Virus record (IMG/VR): IMGVR_UViG_3300026518_000006
Span: 124,001 to 188,000 of that record
Origin: a virus
DNA length: 64,000 bases
Direction: 5' to 3' (one strand)
Shown: positions 30,888 to 38,242 of the stretch, one piece after another
How the letters are laid out: each line of letters opens with the position of its first letter
Position numbering within the stretch: position 1 is the first letter of the stretch
The notes under the pieces: model-generated
Seen by the model: only the letters and a program-made list of their open reading frames with translations
Told to the model about the DNA's origin: nothing
Databases searched by the model: none
Position numbers and translations under genes: made by a program

Positions 30888-31800
30888 AAATATTGGGTAG
30901 AGTGACTTCTTTAGTTAAAATGGGGTGTCCTTCTGATACATAGTACATTTCTCTTTCATAAAAGTGTTTTAAACTATAGGTGTCTTTAACATAAGTGAAC
31001 ACATCTACTAAATCAAAAACATATACATTATCACCTTTTTCTTTATGTAACCTCATAATTCTACCCATAGCTTGAAGTACTAGAGTATATGATTTTGTTG
31101 AGCTCAAAAACACAAGGTTCTTTAGTCTTGGGATGTTGATACCTGTACTCAAAACATTATATTGTCCTATTACAATAGCATTCTCACAAGTATTAAGGTA
31201 AAGTCTAATCTGCTCTCTAACACTTGATTTTGTGTTTCCACTCATAAAGAAAACATTGTGTTTTTTCATAAACTCAAAGTCAGATTTTCTTTTATTGGTA
31301 AGCTTCTCACCTGTTAAACTTTCAAAAGTATCTTCCCCGTGTGCAGTGACAGCGTATAAGGCTACTGTAACCCCTTTAAGTTTTTCTAAAAACTGTTTTA
31401 CAAACAACTGTCTTGATTTGCTTTCTCTTATGAATTTTGTTTCTTCCTGATACTTCATACCACTTTTGGTTTGGTTTCGTGGATGTGTTAAGAAAATAGC
31501 CATAATAGTTGTGTCTGTTAATAAGCCCATCTCAATTAGTTGTCTTGCATTAACAATTCTTTCGGGTTTTCCCAATGCTTGCTCTAATAACATAGCATCT
31601 TCTTCTATGATAGGCATAGAGCCAGTCATACCCAATTTTATCTCACAAGGTTGCTTTAATATAGACTGAAGTACTTCAGCTTTAGCTTGGTGACAATTAG
31701 ACACTAAAATGTTATTGGCATAATAATTGTGGTTGTTTTCTATATGTAAATTATAAGTATCACCTTGAAACTCAACCTTTTTTATGGACTTTATCTTCAT
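30886..31800 (-). CDS. uvsW: UvsW helicase C-terminal fragment with C-intein
   Basis: 304 aa. Residues 1-35 are a canonical C-intein (NNHNYYANNILVSN). The extein starts Cys36-HQAKAEVLQS, completing the DECH box begun by the N-fragment. KLGMTGSM, then VIGQYNVLSTGINIPRLKNL and LQAMGRIMRLHKEKG are helicase motifs III-VI as in T4 UvsW. UvsW unwinds branched DNA and R-loops, shifting the phage from origin-dependent to recombination-dependent replication. Start overlaps the nuclease gene by 29 bp. Confidence 0.9.
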   Translation of the reverse strand: MKIKSIKKVEFQGDTYNLHIENNHNYYANNILVSNCHQAKAEVLQSILKQPCEIKLGMTGSMPIIEEDAMLLEQALGKPERIVNARQLIEMGLLTDTTIMAIFLTHPRNQTKSGMKYQEETKFIRESKSRQLFVKQFLEKLKGVTVALYAVTAHGEDTFESLTGEKLTNKRKSDFEFMKKHNVFFMSGNTKSSVREQIRLYLNTCENAIVIGQYNVLSTGINIPRLKNLVFLSSTKSYTLVLQAMGRIMRLHKEKGDNVYVFDLVDVFTYVKDTYSLKHFYEREMYYVSEGHPILTKEVTLPNI

Positions 31801-33142
31801 TCTTACCCTTTAGTTTTTCCAATTTTTGTATCGCATTTGTTACTTTATCGGTATTTTCATCATCCAATTTAATATTAGCGAATAACTCTTTTATATTGCT
31901 TAAATTTTTAATCAGATAATCCTCTGTTATAATTTTATATGAGTAATTATTTTCTTCACACCAAACCAAAGCACTATCTTCTTTTGCTATATTTCGAGCA
32001 TTGAGTATTAGTGATTTTGGTTTTATTTCGAATATTATATTATGTTTGTTATCTGTAAAATCCACAATATATGTGTGTATACTATCTTCAAATAAATATG
32101 GTATTCTAGTGGTTTCATATAGTGTATTTGGGTTCAACAAATAAAACATAAATTCCCAAGAGCTCCTAAAATTAAAATTGCCAAATTTTATTCTGCTTCT
32201 CGACCAAGAGTTGGTAATACACGGGGTAAATTCTCCGCTTGCAATTTTTGATTTCATTATTATAGAGTTATGTTTGGCTATCTTCTTTTTTGTCTCTTTT
32301 GACATTTTATGAGCAGGGTTGTTTTTTCTCATCCGCTCAGAACATAATAATTGTCTACATTTTTCATTACAGGTTTTTCTATTCAATGATGAAGATTGTG
32401 CCCTTTTAATTTTATTACCACAATAATCGCAATATAGTGGGTCTATTTCATCAATATATTCTATTCTTGACAATCTAAGCAAGTTCGGAAATTTTAAATC
32501 TGCTCCAACAAAAAGTAAATATTTCATATAATTATCATTATCATCTATAAATGAATATTTAGGGGTAGTTGTTGATTTATACTTTGGTAAATTATTTTTT
32601 AATGTTTCGTATGTAACATTTTCTACAATCCTACCACTATAATCCCAATTTCCAAGAACTAGCTTTAAGTCATAAATGTCATCTTTAAAAGCATTGAATA
32701 TAAAGGCATATTTTATCGTTTTGTTGCCTTTATATTCATAAAAGAGCGTCCTTAAATCTTCACGATATATTAAAATTTGTTTTATTATTTTTGATTTTAA
32801 TGGTTTTGACAGCTTGTTTGGATTAAGTGTTTTTAAATATTTTTTATAATCATCCATATCTTATTTATAGGGCAGAAGCTCATCAGTTAACACCAACTCG
32901 TCTACTCTAACATAACCTCGTTGTGTAAATACCTTATGATTACCTGTGATATATAGCTTTCCGTTATCTGTTTCTATCTCATACATCTGTTCGTTTGATA
33001 TATTTTTATGTGTTTTTAGTACTTGATTGTATTCATTTTGTTTGGTAGTTTCATTGTATGTCATAACTAAATCTCCTTCAGTTATACTGCCGATTGGCAC
33101 ATCTCCATTAATAGTTTTAATCAAAGTATCACCTCTTAGACA
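31696..33142 (-). mobile_element. Split intein in the uvsW DECH box with enclosed PD-(D/E)XK nuclease gene
   Basis: N-intein of 93 aa (32861-33142), starting CLRGDTLIKT after extein ILVDE and including the TGNHKVF block-B motif. C-intein of 35 aa (31696-31800), ending LVSN before Cys. The canonical 93/35 split differs from the atypical gp17 inteins. A 361-aa nuclease ORF separates the halves. Confidence 0.88.
31772..32857 (-). CDS. Free-standing homing endonuclease, TnsA-like PD-(D/E)XK type
   Basis: 361 aa between the uvsW intein halves. The nuclease core at about 230-310 reads FRSSWEFMFYLL, a Y...PYLFE segment, HTYIVDFTDNKHNIIFEIKP and a C-terminal IITEDYL, the E...D...ExK layout of TnsA-like phage homing enzymes. 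A zinc knuckle (CDYCGNK...CNEKCRQ) and a NUMOD-like basic linker (KMSKETKKKIAKHNS) precede it. Spaced 3 bp from the N-fragment. Confidence 0.78.
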   Translation of the reverse strand: MDDYKKYLKTLNPNKLSKPLKSKIIKQILIYREDLRTLFYEYKGNKTIKYAFIFNAFKDDIYDLKLVLGNWDYSGRIVENVTYETLKNNLPKYKSTTTPKYSFIDDNDNYMKYLLFVGADLKFPNLLRLSRIEYIDEIDPLYCDYCGNKIKRAQSSSLNRKTCNEKCRQLLCSERMRKNNPAHKMSKETKKKIAKHNSIIMKSKIASGEFTPCITNSWSRSRIKFGNFNFRSSWEFMFYLLNPNTLYETTRIPYLFEDSIHTYIVDFTDNKHNIIFEIKPKSLILNARNIAKEDSALVWCEENNYSYKIITEDYLIKNLSNIKELFANIKLDDENTDKVTNAIQKLEKLKGKNEDKVHKKG

Positions 33143-33817
33143 CTCATCAACCAAGATAGCGTCATATAGTCTTACATCTTTCATAACTTTGTTCAAGCTT
33201 TGCCAAGTGGTGATTATATAGGGTTTATCCAACGCTTTATCATCATTCTCACCACCAATTAGTTTAATACTGTCAAGCATCTCTTTTGGGGCATTGTAAT
33301 CTTTAAAATCTTGGAACATTTGAGATGTTAATCCGATTGTGGGGACTACTAATATAGTCGGGATATCGTGGTCGAAAAAGTATTTTAAAACCAAATAAGC
33401 AACCATTGACTTGCCACCACCTGTGGCAATAATATCCAATTTATTTCTACTTCTAATAAGGCTTAGAAAGCCTTTTAGTTGGTGTTTATAGGGGGTAAAG
33501 GGTAGGGTAGGGATAACGCTTTTCAAGAAGTCTATAGCATCATCACGCTCTAATGGCGGTAATAATTCAACTTTATCGAATTCAATATTTTCTATAAGAC
33601 GCTCTTTAAAACCTTTTTCAACTTTGAAATATTTACCATCTTTATAATTCTGAGCTTGATAAAATCGAGTATATCCATCATCTTTGCCCATTTGAACTCT
33701 AGGTTCGTGCTCTGAATTTAGTCTTTTGGCTCTAAGTAGCTTATCAATCTTGAATACAGTGTCTCTATTATTAGTGAATAGGTTAAGATGATGTTTCGCC
33801 TCATTTAATATTGTCAT
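32861..33817 (-). CDS. uvsW: UvsW helicase N-terminal fragment with N-intein
   Basis: About 318 aa. I start at the ATG at 33817, preceded by GGAAA; the ATG 39 bp further upstream lies inside the preceding gene. The extein carries the UvsW N-domain, TPYKHQLKGFLSLI (Q-like motif), Walker A DIIATGGGKS and motif Ia/Ib, then stops at YDAILVDE, halfway through the DECH box. The N-intein follows to the stop. The fragment lacks the catalytic Cys-His of the box, so it cannot hydrolyse ATP before splicing. Confidence 0.9.
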   Translation of the reverse strand: MTILNEAKHHLNLFTNNRDTVFKIDKLLRAKRLNSEHEPRVQMGKDDGYTRFYQAQNYKDGKYFKVEKGFKERLIENIEFDKVELLPPLERDDAIDFLKSVIPTLPFTPYKHQLKGFLSLIRSRNKLDIIATGGGKSMVAYLVLKYFFDHDIPTILVVPTIGLTSQMFQDFKDYNAPKEMLDSIKLIGGENDDKALDKPYIITTWQSLNKVMKDVRLYDAILVDECLRGDTLIKTINGDVPIGSITEGDLVMTYNETTKQNEYNQVLKTHKNISNEQMYEIETDNGKLYITGNHKVFTQRGYVRVDELVLTDELLPYK

Positions 33818-33827
33818 ATAGTTTCCA

Positions 33828-34040
33828 TTATATTGTGTATTCGGGATTATCCTCAAGCCATTTAATATAAGGCTTTTTTAGTACGATTTCGGTAGACCCT
33901 CTTTTTCGTATATTTCCTTTGATTTTTACTTTATTGTCGATAACATCAGTAACTACACCTTCATTAAACCAGTAGCCGTCTTTGCCTGTGTATAAAACAG
34001 TATCGCCAATCTTTACATTAATCCCGAAATAGTCTTTCAT
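33828..34040 (-). CDS. Small SH3/KOW-like protein, 70 aa, C-terminus NPEYTI
   Basis: VKIGDTVLYTGKDGYWFNEG, VVTDVIDNKVKIKG looks like a small beta-barrel of SH3 or KOW type, followed by a helix ending WLEDNPEYTI. First of a run of tiny genes (34-38 kb) that share the C-terminal motif. Overlaps its upstream neighbour by ATGA. Confidence 0.58.
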   Translation of the reverse strand: MKDYFGINVKIGDTVLYTGKDGYWFNEGVVTDVIDNKVKIKGNIRKRGSTEIVLKKPYIKWLEDNPEYTI

Positions 34041-34420
34041 TCACAACCCTTTACAATTGATTCTAATTTCTTATATAACTTTAGTTGTTTCATATAAGGA
34101 GTTATGTTGAAATATTGTTGGGCATCATCATCACTCCAACCATCTTTTATTAATGACATACAAGATACCGTTTGTGCCTCAATTATATTTTCCAATCTTT
34201 CTTTGACAGATAAAGTGTCTATATCTACTTCATCTTCATCACAGTATTCCTCTATGCAAAAGAACATACCCTCTCTATAAAGTTTGATGGCGTTATGGTC
34301 GTCTCTTTCGACAAACATATATAAACCTTTTGGAGTGTACTCATTTTCATACTTTTCATCAATTCTAACCAAACAACCGTTCAACCAAATCAAATCTTTA
34401 AGGGTTATCTTTTTATACAT
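34037..34420 (-). CDS. Unknown protein, 127 aa
   Basis: Not recognised. N-terminal beta-rich part with DLIWLNGCLVRIDEKYENEY resembling a small barrel; acidic middle (EEYCDEDEVDIDTL); helical C-terminus. Lacks the C-terminal motif of its neighbours. Ribosome site AGGAGAG. Confidence 0.55.
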   Translation of the reverse strand: MYKKITLKDLIWLNGCLVRIDEKYENEYTPKGLYMFVERDDHNAIKLYREGMFFCIEEYCDEDEVDIDTLSVKERLENIIEAQTVSCMSLIKDGWSDDDAQQYFNITPYMKQLKLYKKLESIVKGCE

Positions 34421-34447
34421 AAACTCTCCTATTATAGTTAATGTGTA

Positions 34448-34663
34448 TTATATTAGACTTTCAGGATAGTGCTTTTCTAATATTTCATCGATGTCTATAT
34501 TAATACCTTTGTTTGACAGATATTGATTTGCAAACAATTTTATCATTTCTTCAGTATTATTAGGCACAACACCATTCAAAATAACATTCATAGACATCTG
34601 ATGGTGTTTTTTATTGTTAATATCGTACTGCAAACTTACATCATCTATCGCTATAATCACCAT
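34448..34663 (-). CDS. Unknown protein, 71 aa, C-terminus YPESLI
   Basis: Not recognised. Begins MVIIAIDDVSLQYDINNKK, a beta-rich start, then a helix and INIDIDEILEKHYPESLI. The terminal helix plus YPESLI resembles the ends of the pseudogene at 34676 and the gene at 25187. Confidence 0.55.
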   Translation of the reverse strand: MVIIAIDDVSLQYDINNKKHHQMSMNVILNGVVPNNTEEMIKLFANQYLSNKGINIDIDEILEKHYPESLI

Positions 34664-34675
34664 ACTAATCCTTTT

Positions 34676-34913
34676 TTATATTAAGTTTTGCGGGTATTTC
34701 TCTTTTAAGATACTATCTATATCTTCCTTAATTCCCAATAAATTGAGATATTTTTGAGCCTTTTAACGCTTAATATCTTTTGGGCTACGATTTGCAGTCC
34801 CTTCAGAAATTATTTGCCATTCATTGCCATTAAAAAACCAATACATTATCGTTTTGTAGTGCTATTTCACCAACATTTGGGTTAATGGGTTGATTTGTCT
34901 TAATAGTAATCAT
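34676..34913 (-). pseudogene. Decayed ORF ending YPQNLI
   Basis: Good ribosome site (AAGGAGAATTTTATG). Frame 0 stops after about 27 codons; removing one T from a T6 run gives NDNVLVFNGNEWQIISEGTA, then an in-frame TAA, then KAQKYLNLLGIKEDIDSILK and YPQNLI-stop. Two lesions suggest true decay. The tail again carries the shared C-terminal motif. Explains the gap between 34663 and 34924. Confidence 0.55.
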
Positions 34914-34923
34914 AAAATTCTCC

Positions 34924-35184
34924 TTATATCAATACTTCGGGACAACACTTTTCTGCTTCTTCTAAACTTATTTTTTCTTCATACATAAAGTCGAATAATA
35001 CCATCTCAGGGTCATTTTCTATAAAAGAGATTCCCTTTTTGTTTTTATAAACAAGGCGATAATTACCACACCAAAATGGATACTTTTCGAGGAGTCTGAA
35101 CCCCATAGCAAAATTACCATCAATAAAGTATTGTTTTGGTTGTATTTTTATCACAAATGATGGTTTAGCGTCTTTATTATTCAT
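34924..35184 (-). CDS. Unknown protein, 86 aa, C-terminus CPEVLI
   Basis: Not recognised. Beta-rich core (YRLVYKNKKGISFIENDPEM) then a helix SLEEAEKCCPEVLI with the shared ending. Overlaps the upstream gene by 8 bp. Confidence 0.55.
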   Translation of the reverse strand: MNNKDAKPSFVIKIQPKQYFIDGNFAMGFRLLEKYPFWCGNYRLVYKNKKGISFIENDPEMVLFDFMYEEKISLEEAEKCCPEVLI

Positions 35185-35374
35185 TGTTGAGTATTGATTT
35201 TACTTCTGATGTCAGTTCTTCTATATTCACAAATTTTTTAGAATTAACTACTGCAAAAAATTTAGAGTATTCAAAATTTCTGTTGAAATCTGTAAGTTCT
35301 GCACAATTTGAAACATTATAATACATTCCTGTAGGATTATTTGTTTCTTTTGAGTGTTCGATAATTGTTACCAT
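35177..35374 (-). CDS. Unknown protein, 65 aa
   Basis: Starts at the ATG at 35374 (MVTIIEHSKETNN), preceded by AAAGGATTGAT. Longer in-frame starts upstream lie inside another gene in a different frame and were rejected. Small alpha/beta (FEYSKFFAVVNSKKFVNIEE), ending SILNNE. Not recognised. Confidence 0.52.
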   Translation of the reverse strand: MVTIIEHSKETNNPTGMYYNVSNCAELTDFNRNFEYSKFFAVVNSKKFVNIEELTSEVKSILNNE

Positions 35375-35375
35375 A

Positions 35376-35858
35376 TCAATCCTTTGGTTGTAAATCTTCA
35401 ATAATTTTCTCAAGAGTGGTAATAATTGCTTTTTGTTTATAATACAACTCACGCCAATAACTATCTTCATTTTTTGGTATGGATTTTGGTATGCTTTTTG
35501 GTATAAATGTAGAGCTTTTGTTAGGAGCAACACCAACGCTATAGTTTGTCAAATCTCTATTTTGAATAGGTGTATCAACCTCAACCTCTTTTCCATCACT
35601 ACCATATACTTTTGGTTTTAGTGCTTCGTTGTCCGCCTGTTTTAGGTCAAACCCATCAGAAACCAATTCTTCATTTCGCTTCAAAGCTTGCTTTATTTCT
35701 TCAGGTGAGCCACCAAATGAAAAATCATCGCCTTTATCTGCGCTTTTGTCCAATCCTTCATCTAAGTTTTTCAAGAAGTCGAAATTCGGTGCGTCATTTT
35801 CAGATATAGATGGAAAGTCATCTGATGGTTTTGGTTCTAGTTTATAATCTGTACTCAT
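35376..35858 (-). CDS. Acidic disordered protein, 160 aa
   Basis: Not recognised. Asp/Ser/Pro-rich N-terminus (KPSDDFPSISENDAPNFDF), Lys/Glu segments, an IPKS repeat (IPKSIPKSIPK) and a C-terminal helix (YYKQKAIITTLEKIIEDLQ). Mostly disordered, perhaps an adaptor or inhibitor. Overlaps the upstream gene by 4 bp. Confidence 0.58.
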   Translation of the reverse strand: MSTDYKLEPKPSDDFPSISENDAPNFDFLKNLDEGLDKSADKGDDFSFGGSPEEIKQALKRNEELVSDGFDLKQADNEALKPKVYGSDGKEVEVDTPIQNRDLTNYSVGVAPNKSSTFIPKSIPKSIPKNEDSYWRELYYKQKAIITTLEKIIEDLQPKD

Positions 35859-36145
35859 ATAGTTTCCTTTTTGTTTTCTTTGCCTAATCTTGTTATTTTA
35901 CCATAATTAACAGCTTCAATCAAGTCAAAATCTTTGTTTAATATAGTTTTAAACTGTTTTTCTATTTCTATAATGTAGTGGTCGTGTTTTTCTTCTAAGA
36001 CTTGGAACACAAAACTTTTGGAGAACATATCCTCATCGGAAGATTTATAATAGTAGAATACATCTGCTTCTAAATTTTGAATAGGTAATATAGATGGCTC
36101 TTTGAATACTTCATTAGCCAACAATTGTAAGCCTAAGTTTTTCAT
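35855..36145 (-). CDS. Unknown protein, 96 aa
   Basis: Not recognised. Alpha/beta (DVFYYYKSSDEDMFSKSFVF, DHYIIEIEKQFKTIL), polar C-terminus. One of the coupled tiny genes upstream of the 160-aa acidic protein. Confidence 0.52.
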   Translation of the reverse strand: MKNLGLQLLANEVFKEPSILPIQNLEADVFYYYKSSDEDMFSKSFVFQVLEEKHDHYIIEIEKQFKTILNKDFDLIEAVNYGKITRLGKENKKETI

Positions 36146-36160
36146 AGCACCTCTATTACT

Positions 36161-36325
36161 TTATCTGTATTTTGCATTACTTTCTTCTTCTAATATTTGC
36201 TCTATAAGATATTGCTTTTGTTCTTTTAATTCAGCAACCTCTTCTTGGTGTTTAGGGTCATATTTAAATTTTTCTATGAACCCTTGAACCACTGCCAACT
36301 CAGTTAGTAATTCTTGGTATGTCAT
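36161..36325 (-). CDS. Small coiled-coil protein, 54 aa
   Basis: MTYQELLTELAVVQGFIEKF, then Lys/Glu-rich helix to SNAKYR. A single amphipathic helix with heptad spacing, so probably an oligomeric adaptor. Short but in the same direction and spacing as its neighbours. Not recognised. Confidence 0.5.
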   Translation of the reverse strand: MTYQELLTELAVVQGFIEKFKYDPKHQEEVAELKEQKQYLIEQILEEESNAKYR

Positions 36326-36366
36326 TTGTAATCCTAAAATTATACTACTGAAATATTAGATTAAAC

Positions 36367-36573
36367 TTATACGAAATATTCAGCGTATTGTTTTCGTATT
36401 GGTTCAATACCTACAACATTATCCAAGAAATATACATTGCCACTTTTTGTTTTAACGGTTTTATCGACTATATCAACTATGACTTCAATTTTTCTGTCGA
36501 TGCCCGACAACCCAAGAATAACATCACCTTTCTTAATTGGTACACCTAGTAAGTCTTTTGGGTCATTCGTCAT
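36367..36573 (-). CDS. Small beta-barrel-like protein, 68 aa, C-terminus YAEYFV
   Basis: Sequence PIKKGDVILGLSGIDRKIEV, VDKTVKTKSGNVYFLDNVVG suggests an SH3-like barrel, like the 70-aa protein at 33828. Ends KQYAEYFV (shared motif). The two may be distant paralogues. Confidence 0.55.
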   Translation of the reverse strand: MTNDPKDLLGVPIKKGDVILGLSGIDRKIEVIVDIVDKTVKTKSGNVYFLDNVVGIEPIRKQYAEYFV

Positions 36574-36598
36574 TTATTTTCCTACAATAATATATTAA

Positions 36599-36985
36599 TC
36601 AGATACTGTGCTCAGGTCTGAAAATACTATTATATTTATTGAAATCAAAAACTTCATAATTTGCCCTCAAAATAATACTTCCATTGAGGTCTTTGTGTGT
36701 ACTAATATTTGGGATAAAGAATTGTTTGCCATTGTGATTTCTCAAGATATCATCTTTGATTTGGGTAGAAAAGTGCGATTTAAAATCTTCTTCAAGTCCA
36801 TCATTATAAGTGTGTACATCTACTCTCATTTCAGAAATCATATTCACAACAAAGTCATTTATAATAGCTTTTACATCATCAATATCCAATTCATACTTTT
36901 CCATAAATGGCTTGTATCTTAACATCGGCTCTGTTTCATTTCGGTTAATGATACTTTTAGTTTTATGGTAGATATATTTTTTCAT
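36599..36985 (-). CDS. Unknown protein, 128 aa, C-terminus RPEHSI
   Basis: Start chosen at 36985 (MKKYIYHKTKS), which has GAGGAAA; the ATG at 37027 lies inside the upstream gene. Helical with VKAIINDFVVNMISEMRVDV and a beta C-terminus. Ends FRPEHSI, a loose version of the shared motif. Confidence 0.52.
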   Translation of the reverse strand: MKKYIYHKTKSIINRNETEPMLRYKPFMEKYELDIDDVKAIINDFVVNMISEMRVDVHTYNDGLEEDFKSHFSTQIKDDILRNHNGKQFFIPNISTHKDLNGSIILRANYEVFDFNKYNSIFRPEHSI

Positions 36986-36998
36986 ATTTTCCTCCGAG

Positions 36999-37256
36999 TT
37001 ATATAAAATATTCAGGTTTATTATCATACAGTAATTCTACCATATCTCCGACTATATCGCAAGCCGATACTCTGAAATCCTGTATGGTTATAATAAAAGG
37101 GTACCCTCTACTATTAATGTCTTTAATTTCTTTGTGTATAATTTTGTCTTTTTCTTGAGCTAAACAAACTATGCTTCTTATTATTTTTGTTGTTCCCATT
37201 TCTAACCCTGTTTCAAAAGAGTATGTAATGATATATGCTTTAACTGCTGTTGGCAT
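36999..37256 (-). CDS. Unknown protein, 85 aa, C-terminus KPEYFI
   Basis: Not recognised. Beta-rich (VKAYIITYSFETGLEMGTTK, YPFIITIQDFRVSACD) then helix VELLYDNKPEYFI. Ribosome site AAGGATAAAT. Confidence 0.55.
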   Translation of the reverse strand: MPTAVKAYIITYSFETGLEMGTTKIIRSIVCLAQEKDKIIHKEIKDINSRGYPFIITIQDFRVSACDIVGDMVELLYDNKPEYFI

Positions 37257-37264
37257 ATTTATCC

Positions 37265-37564
37265 TTATATTAAATACGGTGTCAATTCTGTATATACTCT
37301 TTCCTCTAACAACTTAAAGAAAGCTATACCACCTTTTGTCTTGTGCTTAAACTCATCCATTTTGATTTCTATCTTTTTGGTAGGCTTGATATAATATAAA
37401 GGCTTATCAGGCACGCCTTTTTGTAAATTGAAATCAATAACTACAAACAAAATTCCTCCGTTATATCCGTGAGAAAAATTTATAGATGTTATGTTGAATT
37501 TTTTCAAAAAGTTGTAAAATGTGTCTAAGTTTTTAGCACAAAAAATCTCATCATAATAATTCAT
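37265..37564 (-). CDS. Unknown protein, 99 aa, C-terminus TPYLI
   Basis: Not recognised. Alpha/beta (NYYDEIFCAKNLDTFYNFLK, GGILFVVIDFNL), terminal helix FKLLEERVYTELTPYLI. The ending lacks the Glu of the main consensus but matches the PYII variant of the next two genes. Confidence 0.55.
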   Translation of the reverse strand: MNYYDEIFCAKNLDTFYNFLKKFNITSINFSHGYNGGILFVVIDFNLQKGVPDKPLYYIKPTKKIEIKMDEFKHKTKGGIAFFKLLEERVYTELTPYLI

Positions 37565-37573
37565 TACTTTCCT

Positions 37574-37891
37574 TTATATAATATAGGGTTGAATTTCGGT
37601 GTCTATCTCACTGAGGATATTTTTGAAAATATCTTCTATAGAGTTTCCCATTCTAAATTTAACTTTTATATCCCTTTTTGTAGCCCGTTTACCTGTGCTA
37701 TCAACTGTTAAAGCATCTACTTCTTCTTTATCTTTCTGTGTATTAAAAAACAAAAAAAGCTCATATTCATTATCAAAAAAATCTCTACCATATTGATAAT
37801 AAAGTTGAGAATCATATATCTTATACTTGCGCTCCAATATGTGTTTCAACTCATTCAAATGATTGTTTAAATATAAATTGTTTGTAGCCAT
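37574..37891 (-). CDS. Unknown protein, 105 aa, C-terminus QPYII, paralogue of next gene
   Basis: Not recognised. Shares layout and tail (IxNIFKEI/IFKNILSEI...AEIQPYII) with the gene at 37898, so the pair arose by tandem duplication. Central beta strands YELFLFFNTQ and IKVKFRMGNS. Confidence 0.55.
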   Translation of the reverse strand: MATNNLYLNNHLNELKHILERKYKIYDSQLYYQYGRDFFDNEYELFLFFNTQKDKEEVDALTVDSTGKRATKRDIKVKFRMGNSIEDIFKNILSEIDTEIQPYII

Positions 37892-37897
37892 AATATA

Positions 37898-38158
37898 TCA
37901 TATAATATAGGGTTGGATTTCTGCATTTATTTCTTTGAAAATATTGCCAATATCATATGCGGAATTCATTTTTACTAAAATTGAAATTGAATATTTTTTA
38001 TCAGAATCTTTTAATTTAAAAGATAGTTTAAATGGATATGTGCCTTTTGTTTTAGAGTTCTGTTGATAGACTTTTGTATTTTTTAGCTTGTACTTATTTG
38101 CTACAACACCTGATATATTGTGTAGCGTTTGGTCTGTAAGAATACAATCATCTTTCAT
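37898..38158 (-). CDS. Unknown protein, 86 aa, C-terminus QPYII, paralogue of previous gene
   Basis: Start taken at 38158 (MKDDCILTDQTLHN) with AAAGGAA ahead of it; the ATG 33 bp upstream lacks a ribosome site. Beta strands YPFKLSFKLKDSDKKYSISI, then helix IGNIFKEINAEIQPYII. Tandem paralogue of the 105-aa protein. Confidence 0.55.
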   Translation of the reverse strand: MKDDCILTDQTLHNISGVVANKYKLKNTKVYQQNSKTKGTYPFKLSFKLKDSDKKYSISILVKMNSAYDIGNIFKEINAEIQPYII

Positions 38159-38215
38159 AAAAATTCCTTTGAGTTTTATTAAGTCTTTCAATTACAATAA
38201 AGAATCAATAAAGCC

Positions 38216-38233
38216 CAAAGCCTAATGGCTTTG
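38216..38233 (-). terminator. Hairpin terminator after the MoxR gene
   Basis: CAAAGCC-ATTA-GGCTTTG on the minus strand, 10 bp after the stop at 38243, followed by GGCTTTATT. Confidence 0.6.
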
Positions 38234-38242
38234 AGTTTGGTC

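Noticed and set aside
36999-37027. Longer N-terminus for the 128-aa protein starting at 37027
   Set aside because: The extension lies in the upstream gene and lacks a ribosome site, whereas the ATG at 36985 has GAGGAAA.
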